This document shows positions 15,656 through 23,260 of a DNA stretch of 64,000 bases, in pieces (the first letter of the stretch is position 1; each line of letters starts with the position of its first letter). The translations under genes and the position numbers were made by a program. The notes below the pieces were generated by a model. That model saw only the letters and a program-made list of their open reading frames with translations. It had not been told where the DNA came from and did no database searches. Source of the DNA: Allobogoriella alba (lineage in GTDB: Bacteria; Actinomycetota; Actinomycetes; Actinomycetales; Actinomycetaceae); NCBI RefSeq assembly GCF_042665525.1, contig NZ_JBHTCQ010000001.1, positions 62,001-126,000 on the forward strand, read 5' to 3'.

Positions 15656-18127
15656 TTGGACCTGCTCGAGGACTACCGCGCGCGAGGACCCGGCCATGAC
15701 GAGATGCTCCAGTCGACCGGACCGGCCCGCGCGGCGTGGGAGGAGCTGGCCGCCCGCGCCCACCTCGGACGGGCCGAACGGTTGGAGGCGGCTCGCTCCG
15801 ACGTCGTCGCACTCCTGCAGGACCAGGGCGTCACGTCCGGCGACCTGGACCAGGAGTGGGCGCTGGACCCGCTCCCCGTTCTCGTCGAGGAGACCCAGTG
15901 GGCGGTGCTCGAGGACGGGCTGCGGCAGCGGGCCGAGCTCCTCGACCAGGTCCTCACCGATCTCTACGGCGACCGCACGCTGCTGACGTCCGGCCTGCTG
16001 CCGCCGGAGATCATCCTGGCCCACCCCGGGTTCGTGGGTGCCGCCCAGGGGATGCGAAACCCCTGCACCCACCAGCTGTTCCACCTGGCCACCGACCTCG
16101 CGCGCAACGCGGACGGGGCATGGACGGTCCTCGCGGACCGGACGGACGTCCCGGCGGGGCTCGGGTACGCGATGGCGGACCGGCGGGTGGTCTCGGAGGC
16201 GTTCGCCGGTCCGTACCGGAACTCCCGGACGCGTCGGCTCGGCCCGTTCTACCAGGCCCTGCGCCGCTCCCTGGCGGCAGTCGCGCCGCCGGCCGCGGGA
16301 GACCGGCCGCGCGTCGCGGTACTCAGCACGGGCACGGCGGGACGATCGGGCGCGGCGTTCGACCACGGCTATCTCTCGGTGCTGCTCGGCGTCCCGCTCG
16401 TCGAGGGCGGTGACCTCGCCGTCGAGGACGGCCGGGTGTGGGTCCGTGGGCTTGGTGGCCGGGAGCCGGTGGACGTCCTGCTCCGTGGTGCACCGAGCTG
16501 GGCCGTGGACCCGCTCGACCTCGACCGCACCTCCACCGCCGGCGCGGCCGGGCTCCTGCATGCCGCCCGCCGTGGCGCCGTCACGGTGGTCAACACGCTC
16601 GGGTCGGGTCTGCTGGAGAGCCCGGCGCTGGCCACCTACCTCCCGCGGCTGGCCCGGGCGCTGCGTGACGAGGAGCTGCTGGTGCCGTCGGTGGTGACGT
16701 ACTGGTGCGGCGAGCGGGCGATGTGCTCGCACGTCATGGCCAATCTCGGCCGGCTGATCGTCCGACCGGTGGCCGGGGTGCGCCCGCCGGTGCTCGGCTG
16801 GGAGCTGAGCCTGGACGAACGGGCGGACCTGGCCGCGGCCATCGCGGCCCGCCCCGCGGAGTGGGTCGGGCAGGAGCCGGTCGAGGCGTCGACGTCGCCG
16901 TCGGTGGTTGACGGCGCGCTGGTGCCGCGTGCGACGTCGCTGCGGACCTTCACCCTGAGCCGGGACGGGGAGTACACGGTGCTCGCCGGGGCACTCGGGC
17001 ATGTCAGCCCCGTGCCCCAGGCGACGGTCGCCGGAGGCCCGGGAGCCGGCGCGGCGAAGGACGTGTGGGTGCTCGCGGCGGAGCCGCTCGCGGTGGCCGG
17101 CGACACGTCGGCCCGCGCCGAGCTGGTGCCGGGCCGGGACTCCGACGGGGGCATCTCGTTGCGCAGCGCCGCAGACCTCTTCCGGATGGGACGCCACGTC
17201 GAGCGTGCGGAGCAGTCGGTCCGGTTCCTGCTGGCGGTCGCGGACCGCTGGGACGACTACCACGCCCGCCCGGGGGCCCGGCCCGAGGACCCCGGCGGCC
17301 GGGCGCTGGAGACGCTGCTCACGGCCCTGCACGCGACGACGGCGGACGGCCCTCTTGCCGCCCTGCTCACCGACCCGGCGCTCGAGGGGTCGGTGGCCTG
17401 GACGGTCGCGCAGCTCGGCCGGGACGCCGCCGGCGTGCGGGACAACCTCAGCCCGGACGTGTGGATCGCGTTGTCGTCCATGAACCGTGCGCTGCGCCGC
17501 GAACGGGACCGGCGCCGCAACCGGGAGAGCGCCGAGGTCGGGCTCGCCCCGGCGCTGCTGACCCTCCTCGAGGGGCTCCTCGCGCTCCAGGGCATCGTCG
17601 GCGAGTCCCTCGTGCGTGACGTCGGGTGGCTGCTGCTGGACACGGGGCGCCGCCTCGAACGCGCCCGCGAGGTCGTCGCTAGCCTGAGCGGCACGCTCAC
17701 CGAGGTGCGTGACCCCGCCGTCGAGGAGCTCGTCGCCGGCTCCGTCCTGGCCGCGCACGAGTCCGCGCTCACGTTCCGCCGTCGCCATCCCGACGGCGGG
17801 CTCGCCGGCGTCCTCGACCTGCTGCTGCAGGACCGGCGGAACCCCCGCGCGCTCGCGTTCCAGCTCGACCGGATGCGCGAGCACTTCACGGCACTGCCGC
17901 CCGTGGCCCACGGTCCGGAGACCCGTGACCGGCTCTTGGCGGAGACTGCGGACGTGACCGCTGAGCTCCGGCGGGACCGGGCCGTCGGGGAGGTCGTGGC
18001 CGGTCGGCGCATCTACCTGGCCGAGGCGCTCGACGCGATGGCGTCACGCCTCGAGGAGCTGGCCGTCGAGATCCCGCGGATCCACCTCAGCCGTCCTACC
18101 GTCACCGGCCTGGGCCTGAGGGGGTGA
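15656..18127 (+). CDS. Circularly permuted ATP-grasp / alpha-E fusion protein
   Basis: This 823-residue protein joins two domains usually made by adjacent genes. One is a circularly permuted ATP-grasp (about residues 1-480; motifs GFVGAAQGMRNPCTHQLFHLATDLAR and KDVWVLAAEPL). The other is an alpha-helical alpha-E domain (about 500-823, with SLRSAADLFRMGRHVERAEQSVRF and RDNLSPDVWIALSSMNRAL). ATP-grasp members ligate amines to carboxylates; this operon type is predicted to make or modify a peptide or small amide, and the product is unknown. It begins at TTG with GGAGGGG 9 nt upstream. Its stop overlaps the transglutaminase start by 4 nt. Confidence 0.9.
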   Translation: MDLLEDYRARGPGHDEMLQSTGPARAAWEELAARAHLGRAERLEAARSDVVALLQDQGVTSGDLDQEWALDPLPVLVEETQWAVLEDGLRQRAELLDQVLTDLYGDRTLLTSGLLPPEIILAHPGFVGAAQGMRNPCTHQLFHLATDLARNADGAWTVLADRTDVPAGLGYAMADRRVVSEAFAGPYRNSRTRRLGPFYQALRRSLAAVAPPAAGDRPRVAVLSTGTAGRSGAAFDHGYLSVLLGVPLVEGGDLAVEDGRVWVRGLGGREPVDVLLRGAPSWAVDPLDLDRTSTAGAAGLLHAARRGAVTVVNTLGSGLLESPALATYLPRLARALRDEELLVPSVVTYWCGERAMCSHVMANLGRLIVRPVAGVRPPVLGWELSLDERADLAAAIAARPAEWVGQEPVEASTSPSVVDGALVPRATSLRTFTLSRDGEYTVLAGALGHVSPVPQATVAGGPGAGAAKDVWVLAAEPLAVAGDTSARAELVPGRDSDGGISLRSAADLFRMGRHVERAEQSVRFLLAVADRWDDYHARPGARPEDPGGRALETLLTALHATTADGPLAALLTDPALEGSVAWTVAQLGRDAAGVRDNLSPDVWIALSSMNRALRRERDRRRNRESAEVGLAPALLTLLEGLLALQGIVGESLVRDVGWLLLDTGRRLERAREVVASLSGTLTEVRDPAVEELVAGSVLAAHESALTFRRRHPDGGLAGVLDLLLQDRRNPRALAFQLDRMREHFTALPPVAHGPETRDRLLAETADVTAELRRDRAVGEVVAGRRIYLAEALDAMASRLEELAVEIPRIHLSRPTVTGLGLRG

Positions 18128-19089
18128 CCGGGCTGAGCACGAAGCACGAGGACCGGCATGCGCACTACCGGGTGCGGCACCGCAGCACGTACACGTACCC
18201 GGAGCCGGTCACGAGCTCCTACGGGCGGGCGATGCTGCTGCCGCGCGACGGCGGGGGCCAGCGGGTGCACCACGCCGAGCTGCAGGTCACGCCGGGTCCG
18301 GCGGAGCAGGAGGAGCACCTCGACTTTCGCGGCAACCGGTCGGCGTACTTCCACGTCGCCAGCGAGCACAGCCGGCTCGAGGTGGTCGCCACCTCCCTGG
18401 TGACCGTCTCCCGGCGGCGTCCCGCCCTGTCCGCGCTGCCGTCCGTCGGGTGGGAGGAGGCCGCTGCCGCGGTCAGCGCGGTGCGCGCCACCGGGCGTGC
18501 CGAGCAGGGGGAGGGACCGTCGTCGATCATGGCCATCGTCGAGGGCGCGCTGCCGTCCGAGCTGGCCGCCCCGGACGAGGTGGTGCTCGGCTTCGCCCTC
18601 CCGTCCTTCCATCCCGGCGCGCGGCTCACGGACGTGGTCAGGGATCTCGCGCACCGGATCCACACGGACCTCGATCACCGGCCCGGATCGACCACCGTGC
18701 GGACGACGCCCGCGGAGGTCCTCGTGGCCCGGGCCGGTGTCTGCCAGGACTTCGCCCACCTCATGGTGGCGAGCCTGCGCGCGCTGGGCCTGGCGGCGCG
18801 GTACGTCTCGGGGTACGTCGCGCCGCCGGGTCCGGTGGCCGGACACGGCACTGGTGCCGCTCACGCCTGGGCCGCGGTCTGGGTCCCGGGCGGAGGGTGG
18901 GTGCACGTCGACCCGACGCACGACCGGCTCGTGGACCACCGGTACGTCGTGCTCGGGTGGGGCAGGGACTTCCTGGACGTCTCGCCGCTGCGGGGCGTCG
19001 TGTACTCCGCCCGGGACGGCGCGCACCTCGAGGTCGCGGTCGACCTGGAGACGATCACGCCCGCCGAGCTCTCCGCGGAGCTCGGCTGA
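18124..19089 (+). CDS. Transglutaminase-like cysteine peptidase family protein
   Basis: This 321-residue cytoplasmic protein has an N-terminal beta domain (YRVRHRSTYTYPEPVTSSYGRAMLLPRD) and a transglutaminase core with a visible triad: Cys207 in RAGVCQDFAH, His247 in AAHAWA and Asp263 in HVDPTHD. It may cleave or form the amide bonds made by the ATP-grasp partner. The GTG at 18124 overlaps the preceding stop (GTGA), and such pairs are widespread in bacteria. The substrate is unknown. The sequence has no signal peptide. Confidence 0.92.
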   Translation: MTGLSTKHEDRHAHYRVRHRSTYTYPEPVTSSYGRAMLLPRDGGGQRVHHAELQVTPGPAEQEEHLDFRGNRSAYFHVASEHSRLEVVATSLVTVSRRRPALSALPSVGWEEAAAAVSAVRATGRAEQGEGPSSIMAIVEGALPSELAAPDEVVLGFALPSFHPGARLTDVVRDLAHRIHTDLDHRPGSTTVRTTPAEVLVARAGVCQDFAHLMVASLRALGLAARYVSGYVAPPGPVAGHGTGAAHAWAAVWVPGGGWVHVDPTHDRLVDHRYVVLGWGRDFLDVSPLRGVVYSARDGAHLEVAVDLETITPAELSAELG

Positions 19090-19104
19090 TCGGGCAGACC
19101 GCCG

Positions 19105-19110
19105 TAGTCT
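19105..19110 (+). promoter_or_regulatory. -10 box for leaderless F420-oxidoreductase mRNA
   Basis: TAGTCT is followed by 6 nt and the ATG at 19117. Confidence 0.5.
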
Positions 19111-19116
19111 TGCCGC

Positions 19117-19578
19117 ATGGCCAGGACCATCGCCACCACCACGACCGTCAGCCGCGCCGACATGGAGGACTTCGTCCGGCCGCGGCACCACGCCGTGCTG
19201 CTGACGCACCGAGCCGGCGGGGGCGTCCAGATGAGCCCCGTCACCTGCGGCCTGGACGAGTCGGGGCGGCTGGTCGTCTCGACCTACCCGGAGCGGGCCA
19301 AGGCCACGAACCTCCGGCGCGACCCGCGCGTCTCGGCGTGCGTGCTCTCGGACGACTTCGGCGGCGCCTGGATCCAGGTCGACGGCACGGCCGAGGTGCT
19401 GGACCTGCCCGAGGCGCTCGAGCCGCTCGTGGAGTACTTCCGCTGCATCTCGGGCGAGCACCCGGACTGGGACGAGTACCGGCAGGCCATGCGCGACCAG
19501 GGCAAGTCCCTCATCCGCATGACGATCGAGCGGTGGGGACCGGTGGCGACGGGCGGCTTCCCGGCACGCCTGGCATGA
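19117..19578 (+). CDS. PPOX-class F420-dependent oxidoreductase
   Basis: This 153-residue split-barrel flavin/deazaflavin protein of the PPOX class shows family features FVRPRHHAVLLTHRAGGGVQMSPVT, DESGRLVVSTYPERAKATNLRRDPRVSACVLS and WIQVDGTAEVLD. Members use F420 (in some cases FMN or heme) for reductions in actinobacteria, and the substrate cannot be inferred. It seems to have its own leaderless promoter, and its stop overlaps the NUDIX gene by 4 nt. Confidence 0.9.
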   Translation: MARTIATTTTVSRADMEDFVRPRHHAVLLTHRAGGGVQMSPVTCGLDESGRLVVSTYPERAKATNLRRDPRVSACVLSDDFGGAWIQVDGTAEVLDLPEALEPLVEYFRCISGEHPDWDEYRQAMRDQGKSLIRMTIERWGPVATGGFPARLA

Positions 19579-19997
19579 GCCGGGACGGGCGGCGGCTCGT
19601 GGTCGCGGCCGCGATCCTCGACTCGCTCCGCTCCCCCACGATGATGCTGTGCGCGCGCCGCTCGGCGCCCGCCGCCCTCGCCGGGAAGTGGGAGCTGCCG
19701 GGCGGGAAGGTCGAGCCGGAGGAGGACGCGGAGTCTGCGCTGCACCGGGAGCTCGTCGAGGAGCTGGGCGTCGAGGTGCGACTGGGACCGGTCGTCCCCG
19801 CCTCCGACGGCGGCGACTGGCCGATCCTGGACCACCTCGTCATGCGGGTCTGGCTGGCCGAGCTGGCCACGGGCTCGCCGGAGCCCCTCGAGGACCACGA
19901 CGAGCTGGCGTGGGTGCCACGGGAGCGACTGCCCGAGCTGGACTGGCTCGAGCCGGACCGGCCCATCGTGGCCGCGCTGCAGGCCGCGACCGCCTGA
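19575..19997 (+). CDS. NUDIX hydrolase, MutT-like
   Basis: This 140-residue enzyme has a full NUDIX box at residues 44-66 (G-x5-E-x7-R-E-x-x-E-E-x-G, read as GGKVEPEEDAESALHRELVE and onward). Preceding features such as RRSAPAALAGKWELPGG and the C-terminal HDELAWVPRERLPELDWLE are typical of 8-oxo-dGTP- or CTP-pyrophosphohydrolase (MutT) types. It probably sanitises the nucleotide pool. The ATG overlaps the upstream stop, so its translation is coupled. The 203 bp downstream contain the control region of the next unit. Confidence 0.9.
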   Translation: MSRDGRRLVVAAAILDSLRSPTMMLCARRSAPAALAGKWELPGGKVEPEEDAESALHRELVEELGVEVRLGPVVPASDGGDWPILDHLVMRVWLAELATGSPEPLEDHDELAWVPRERLPELDWLEPDRPIVAALQAATA

Positions 19998-20096
19998 CTC
20001 CCGGAGAGCCCTCGCAGCCGCGGGCGGATCAGGAGGTCTCAACCTCACCTGGGGAAATGGTCGATGACACCTCACGGCCTGTGGCCACTTCCGGTC

Positions 20097-20114
20097 GTGG
20101 CAGGTACCTGCCAC
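20097..20114. promoter_or_regulatory. 18-bp perfect palindrome, candidate operator
   Basis: GTGGCAGGTACCTGCCAC reads the same on both strands. It ends 9 bp before the -35 box of the next gene. The position suits an activator or repressor dimer. Confidence 0.55.
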
Positions 20115-20123
20115 ACGGCGGGC

Positions 20124-20152
20124 TTGGGCGCTCGCGGAGCCGTACCTACCTT
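20124..20152 (+). promoter_or_regulatory. Promoter of the secreted-protein unit
   Basis: -35 TTGGGC (20124-20129), a 17-bp spacer and -10 TACCTT (20147-20152). The 40-bp dyad begins within the -10 box. Confidence 0.45.
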
Positions 20153-20189
20153 GGGATGGCGTGGTCAACGTGGACCACGCCATCCCAAG
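20150..20189 (+). promoter_or_regulatory. 40-bp dyad / hairpin abutting the ribosome site
   Basis: The arms CTTGGGATGGCGTGGTC (20150-20166) and GACCACGCCATCCCAAG (20173-20189) are perfect 17-bp complements with a 6-nt loop. The last G also starts the ribosome site GGGAGG, and the ATG follows at 20201. There is no U-tract after it, so it is not a classical terminator. Confidence 0.7.
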
Positions 20190-20200
20190 GGAGGCGAAAA

Positions 20201-20797
20201 ATGACACACAGACTTCAGGCTCGTAGACGCGGGATGCTCACGAGTCTTCTCGCTGCACTTGTTGCCGCAAGCCTTGCGCCGTTGGGCCCTGCCGCAAGCG
20301 CGGTCGAGGATACCGCCGTCGAAGAGCCGCTCATGGTCGAGGTCGACGTTCCTGATCACGAAGTTGCTGAGGTAACGCCCGAAATGCTTGAACAGGCGCG
20401 ACAGGAGTTGCGCACTGCTGGCTATGCCTACCGCACTGAAGGCAGCTACGAAGTGTACGACCTCGGTCGGGGCACCACATTTGCCCTGCCAGTTGCAGAC
20501 GAGAACACGGCCAATTCTCCCGCGCCGATGCTCGATGGCGGATTTGCTCACGGCACGGCGTACATCGATATGACCGCAACTGATCAGAGGGCACTCGTGG
20601 CCGCCGGGGCTGCCGCGTCGGCGAGCGCAATATGTGCAGCTTCCGGGCAAGCTGCGCCCGTCGTCTGTCCGGTTGCCGTAGGGGTCGCGGCGGCGGCTGT
20701 GGTGTACATCAACGAGTACGGGATCTGCAAGGGCACTCTTCGCACGAAAGTTCGTATGGAAGCGCCTCGCTTCCTCGTCGGATGCATTCGAGGATGA
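20201..20797 (+). CDS. Secreted protein with four cysteines and hydrophobic C-terminal core
   Basis: I do not recognise this 198-residue protein. It has a clear signal peptide (Arg-rich start, then a hydrophobic core, with likely cleavage after Ala34). An acidic region follows (about 35-125). The C-terminal domain is Ala/Val-rich and hydrophobic (about 130-172), with Cys145, Cys156, Cys176 and Cys195 and a basic tail (KGTLRTKVRMEAPRFLVG). The shape of acidic pro-region plus hydrophobic, cysteine-bridged, basic core resembles exported bacteriocin-like or signalling proteins. This is inference. The ribosome site GGGAGG is strong. The GC is visibly lower than that of its neighbours. It is followed after 3 nt by a small membrane protein. 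Confidence 0.8.
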   Translation: MTHRLQARRRGMLTSLLAALVAASLAPLGPAASAVEDTAVEEPLMVEVDVPDHEVAEVTPEMLEQARQELRTAGYAYRTEGSYEVYDLGRGTTFALPVADENTANSPAPMLDGGFAHGTAYIDMTATDQRALVAAGAAASASAICAASGQAAPVVCPVAVGVAAAAVVYINEYGICKGTLRTKVRMEAPRFLVGCIRG

Positions 20798-20800
20798 CGG

Positions 20801-21133
20801 ATGAGCTTTAGCCCTGAAGGTCCCGCCATTCTGGTTCTCGTTGCCGCCATACTCTCCGTCTTCCACGCCGGCCATCATTCGCGACGAGCCCGCGGCGGAG
20901 TCACGATACAGGGGTCTGCTGACGTCCTACGGGGCATCATCCTCGATATCGTCACCGTCTACCTGGTCGTCTGGGGGATCTTCGCGGCATTCGTCCTGCC
21001 CGAGCGCGCACACCAGTGGGTGTTGTTTGGCGGAATGCTCGTGGTTGCGTGCAGCGCGGGGATTCGCCAGCGCCGCGACAAGGAACGGAGGGCTGCCCTC
21101 CACCACGAGCAGCTAAGCCGTTCATCGCAGTAA
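20801..21133 (+). CDS. Small two-helix membrane protein, possible immunity/partner
   Basis: This 110-residue protein begins 3 nt after the preceding stop, so the two genes are co-translated. It has a short hydrophobic N-terminal helix (residues 8-22), then a His/Arg-rich loop (FHAGHHSRRARGG). Two further hydrophobic segments follow (about 45-65 and 72-87), with a basic tail. No enzymatic motif is seen. A small basic membrane protein after a secreted cysteine-containing protein could be an immunity or export partner, but this is unproven. The next 158 bp hold no gene. Confidence 0.75.
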   Translation: MSFSPEGPAILVLVAAILSVFHAGHHSRRARGGVTIQGSADVLRGIILDIVTVYLVVWGIFAAFVLPERAHQWVLFGGMLVVACSAGIRQRRDKERRAALHHEQLSRSSQ

Positions 21134-21291
21134 CGGTGTAGCGCGGCTTCATTCCAGGTCGGCTACCTCGTCAGTGCCGCGCTCGGCGGCGCCGCGATCG
21201 GGGCTGGGGATGGTCGGCCACCGGTGCGCTCCTGGCCGCCGTCCTGGTCGTGGCGACCGTCCTGCTGCGCTCGCTGCCGGCGGGACCGGGC

Positions 21292-21624
21292 TCACATGAT
21301 GCCGGTGACCATGACCATCATGGCGACGACGCCGAGGACGGTCAGCACCATCGACACGAGGACGACGGCGAGGATGACCTTCGCTACGACGCTCGTGCGG
21401 CTGCTGCTGCCCTGGGCCCAGTACCGGGGATCGGCCGCGCCCGGCGGCCGGCCGGACGACGGCGGACCATAGGGCCCGCCGGTGCCCGGCCCGGCGGGCT
21501 GTGAACCCTGCGGCGGTGGGTAGGCGGCGCCGTCGGACCGGTGGGCGTGCGGCTGCTCGCCGTGCTGCCACCCGCCGGACGGCTGCCGGTCACGCGGATC
21601 CGGGGGACCGGGCACAGACGTCAT
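21292..21624 (-). CDS. Pro-rich single-span membrane protein
   Basis: This 110-residue protein has a Pro/Gly/Gln-rich, disordered cytoplasmic N-terminal part (about 1-75) and one hydrophobic helix at the end (about 80-105). It resembles the linker-plus-helix part of the neighbouring variant-LRR proteins but has no LRV domain or cysteine module. TACGCT lies 6 nt upstream of the ATG, so the mRNA is probably leaderless. Function is unknown. Confidence 0.75.
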   Translation of the reverse strand: MTSVPGPPDPRDRQPSGGWQHGEQPHAHRSDGAAYPPPQGSQPAGPGTGGPYGPPSSGRPPGAADPRYWAQGSSSRTSVVAKVILAVVLVSMVLTVLGVVAMMVMVTGIM

Positions 21625-21630
21625 GCCCTC

Positions 21631-21636
21631 AGCGTA
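21631..21636 (-). promoter_or_regulatory. -10 box for a leaderless mRNA
   Basis: TACGCT on the minus strand, then GAGGGC, then the ATG at 21624. Confidence 0.5.
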
Positions 21637-21672
21637 CGGGTCGTTAGGCTGTCGGGCGGCCCGAGGTGCGGG

Positions 21673-22473
21673 TCACTCGATGTTGTTGCACCACTGGTCG
21701 GTGCCCGGGTGCCGGTTGCCGCAGTCCGCTCCGAACTGCTCGTACTCCGACCCCACCGGGGAGTTCGCGTAGAGGTTGTCGCACGCCACCGGATCACCGG
21801 ACTCACAGGCGTCCCACAGCTGGTCCGCCACAGGGTCGTCGCCATACGTCTGGGCGTCGGGAGCGATGTCGTGAGGCTCGACCCACGGCGGAGCCTCGCC
21901 ACCGCCGCCGCCCCCGCCACTGAAGAGGTTCCCGAAGACCAGGACGCCGACGACGATGAGGATGAGCACGCCGACGCTGATGCCGATGATGATCGGCGCC
22001 TTGTTGCTCTTGGCGGGTTGGTCACTCCACGGCGAGGCCTGGCCGGGCTGACCGTACGCACCCTGAGGCTGACCGTAGCCCTGCTGAGGGAGCTGACCGT
22101 AGCCCTGCTGCGGGGGCTGACCGTAGCCCTGCTGCGCGGGCTGACCGAAACCAGGCTGCTGCGGCTGGCCGGGGCCCGGCTGCCCCGGCTGTGGTTGACC
22201 GAAGCCCTGCGGTGCCGAACCGCCCGCGCTACCGGCCGAAGGAGCGGCGTAGGGACTCGCGGCGCCCGAGGCACCACCCCGGTTCTGGATCGCGGCGTCG
22301 ACGGCAACGTCCCCGAGACTCCCGAGCCACTGGACCACGGAGTCCGGCGTCGACGGGTTGGCCGCGACGAGCGCACGCAGGTCCGGGCGCTGCTGCGCGA
22401 TCTGCCCGAGCACCTCCGGGGGCGTCTGCGGGTTGCTGGCTTCGAATGCCGAGAACTGGTCCGGCGTGGTCAT
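21673..22473 (-). CDS. Variant-LRR membrane protein with one YGDDP cysteine module
   Basis: This 266-residue protein has three parts. The N-terminal variant leucine-rich-repeat domain (about 1-62; NPQTPPEVLGQIAQQRPDLR and ANPSTPDSVVQWLGSLGD) is followed by a Gln/Gly/Pro/Tyr linker with a nine-residue repeat QQGYGQPPQ (about 85-145). After one membrane helix (about 160-183) comes an outside module with four cysteines (TYGDDPVADQLWDACESGD, ACDNLY, DCGNR, WCNN). Known family: actinobacterial LRV-domain proteins of unknown function. It shares the promoter dyad with its neighbours. I expect the LRV part inside and the cysteine part outside. Confidence 0.88.
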   Translation of the reverse strand: MTTPDQFSAFEASNPQTPPEVLGQIAQQRPDLRALVAANPSTPDSVVQWLGSLGDVAVDAAIQNRGGASGAASPYAAPSAGSAGGSAPQGFGQPQPGQPGPGQPQQPGFGQPAQQGYGQPPQQGYGQLPQQGYGQPQGAYGQPGQASPWSDQPAKSNKAPIIIGISVGVLILIVVGVLVFGNLFSGGGGGGGEAPPWVEPHDIAPDAQTYGDDPVADQLWDACESGDPVACDNLYANSPVGSEYEQFGADCGNRHPGTDQWCNNIE

Positions 22474-22505
22474 GATCGATCCCCCTCATACGGTTCCGTC
22501 ACCGG

Positions 22506-22511
22506 AGACTA
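22506..22511 (-). promoter_or_regulatory. -10 box of the first LRV gene
   Basis: TAGTCT on the minus strand, 33 nt before the ATG at 22473 and 22 bp downstream of the CCCCAT edge of the shared dyad. Confidence 0.5.
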
Positions 22512-22535
22512 GGGCACATGGCGGCATCGGCCCAT

Positions 22536-22549
22536 GGGGAGGCGTGCCC
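22536..22549. promoter_or_regulatory. Shared dyad site 1 (GGGNAGNNCTNCCC type)
   Basis: GGGGAGGCGTGCCC. It matches the consensus except for G in place of C in the right half. It is centred about 31 bp upstream of the -10 box. Confidence 0.55.
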
Positions 22550-22574
22550 ATCCCGGCGCCCGGGCCTGCGCTTT

Positions 22575-22588
22575 CACGACGATTCGTG
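22575..22588. promoter_or_regulatory. Operator-like dyad before the TetR gene
   Basis: CACGA-CGAT-TCGTG lies about 30 bp upstream of the TetR-family gene and is a candidate autoregulation site. Confidence 0.35.
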
Positions 22589-22620
22589 GCACTCCGTCAG
22601 CAAGTGGCATGATGGCGCCC

Positions 22621-23238
22621 ATGCCCAAGATCCTCGGGAGCTCGCTCGCGGAGCACCGTGAGCGCACCCGTGACGCCCTGTTCTCCGCGTTGTCGTCGCT
22701 CATGAGCGAGCGTGGCTTCGACGCGATCTCGCTCGCCGACATCGCGGCCCGCGCCGGGATCGGCCGGACCGCGGTCTACAACCACTACCCGGACAAGGAG
22801 ACGCTGCTCCTGGCGTTCATCGAGCACGAGACGTCCCGGTACGTGGCCGGCCTGCAGGAGTCGCTGGCCGACGTGGCGGAACCGGTGGAGCAGCTGAGGG
22901 TCTACGTCCGCCAGCAGCTGTCGCTGGCGCCGTCCTACCACTTCGCGCCCGGTCCGGACCTCAAGCAGGTGGTCTCGCACGAGGGCCTGCGGCGGCTGCG
23001 GGCGCACGTGGCCGAGGTGGAGGCGCTGCTGAGGGACATCCTGACCCGTGCGATCGAGGCAGGTTCCATCCCGGCGCAGGACCTCGAGGCCGTCGTGCCA
23101 CTGGTGCACGCCTGCCTCAGTGGCCGGGCGGCGCCTCAGCACGAGCCCGCCCGCTCGACGTACGTGGAGACCACGGAGGCGTTCGTGCTGCGCGCGGTCG
23201 GTGCCCCGGCCGCCGCGGGTGTCGCGACCGTCGCGTGA
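22621..23238 (+). CDS. TetR/AcrR family regulator
   Basis: This 205-residue regulator has an N-terminal TetR helix-turn-helix (about residues 10-60; TRDALFSALSSLMSERGFDA, LADIAARAGIGRTAVYNHYPDKE) and an all-helical ligand domain. The ligand is unknown. It is divergent from the variant-LRR gene at 22473 and could regulate it. The ATG at 22621 gives the family-typical MPKI start; ATGs at 22609 and 22612 are alternatives, and no ribosome site decides. It ends in a strong terminator shared with the converging gene. Confidence 0.88.
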   Translation: MPKILGSSLAEHRERTRDALFSALSSLMSERGFDAISLADIAARAGIGRTAVYNHYPDKETLLLAFIEHETSRYVAGLQESLADVAEPVEQLRVYVRQQLSLAPSYHFAPGPDLKQVVSHEGLRRLRAHVAEVEALLRDILTRAIEAGSIPAQDLEAVVPLVHACLSGRAAPQHEPARSTYVETTEAFVLRAVGAPAAAGVATVA

Positions 23239-23252
23239 CGGCCGCGACACCC
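23217..23252. terminator. Bidirectional terminator at convergent gene ends
   Basis: The outer arms GGGTGTCGCG (23217-23226) and CGCGACACCC (23243-23252) plus the inner arms CCGTC/GACGG around GCGT make a 15-bp stem with one A-C mismatch. It overlaps the TetR stop codon and precedes the stop of the converging gene. Confidence 0.65.
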
Positions 23253-23260
23253 CGGCCGCC

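Noticed and set aside
15500..17911. 803-codon open frame opposite the ATP-grasp gene
   Set aside because: Arg/Gly/Gln-rich translation without any domain; the plus-strand gene has clear family motifs. Shadow of GC-rich coding DNA.
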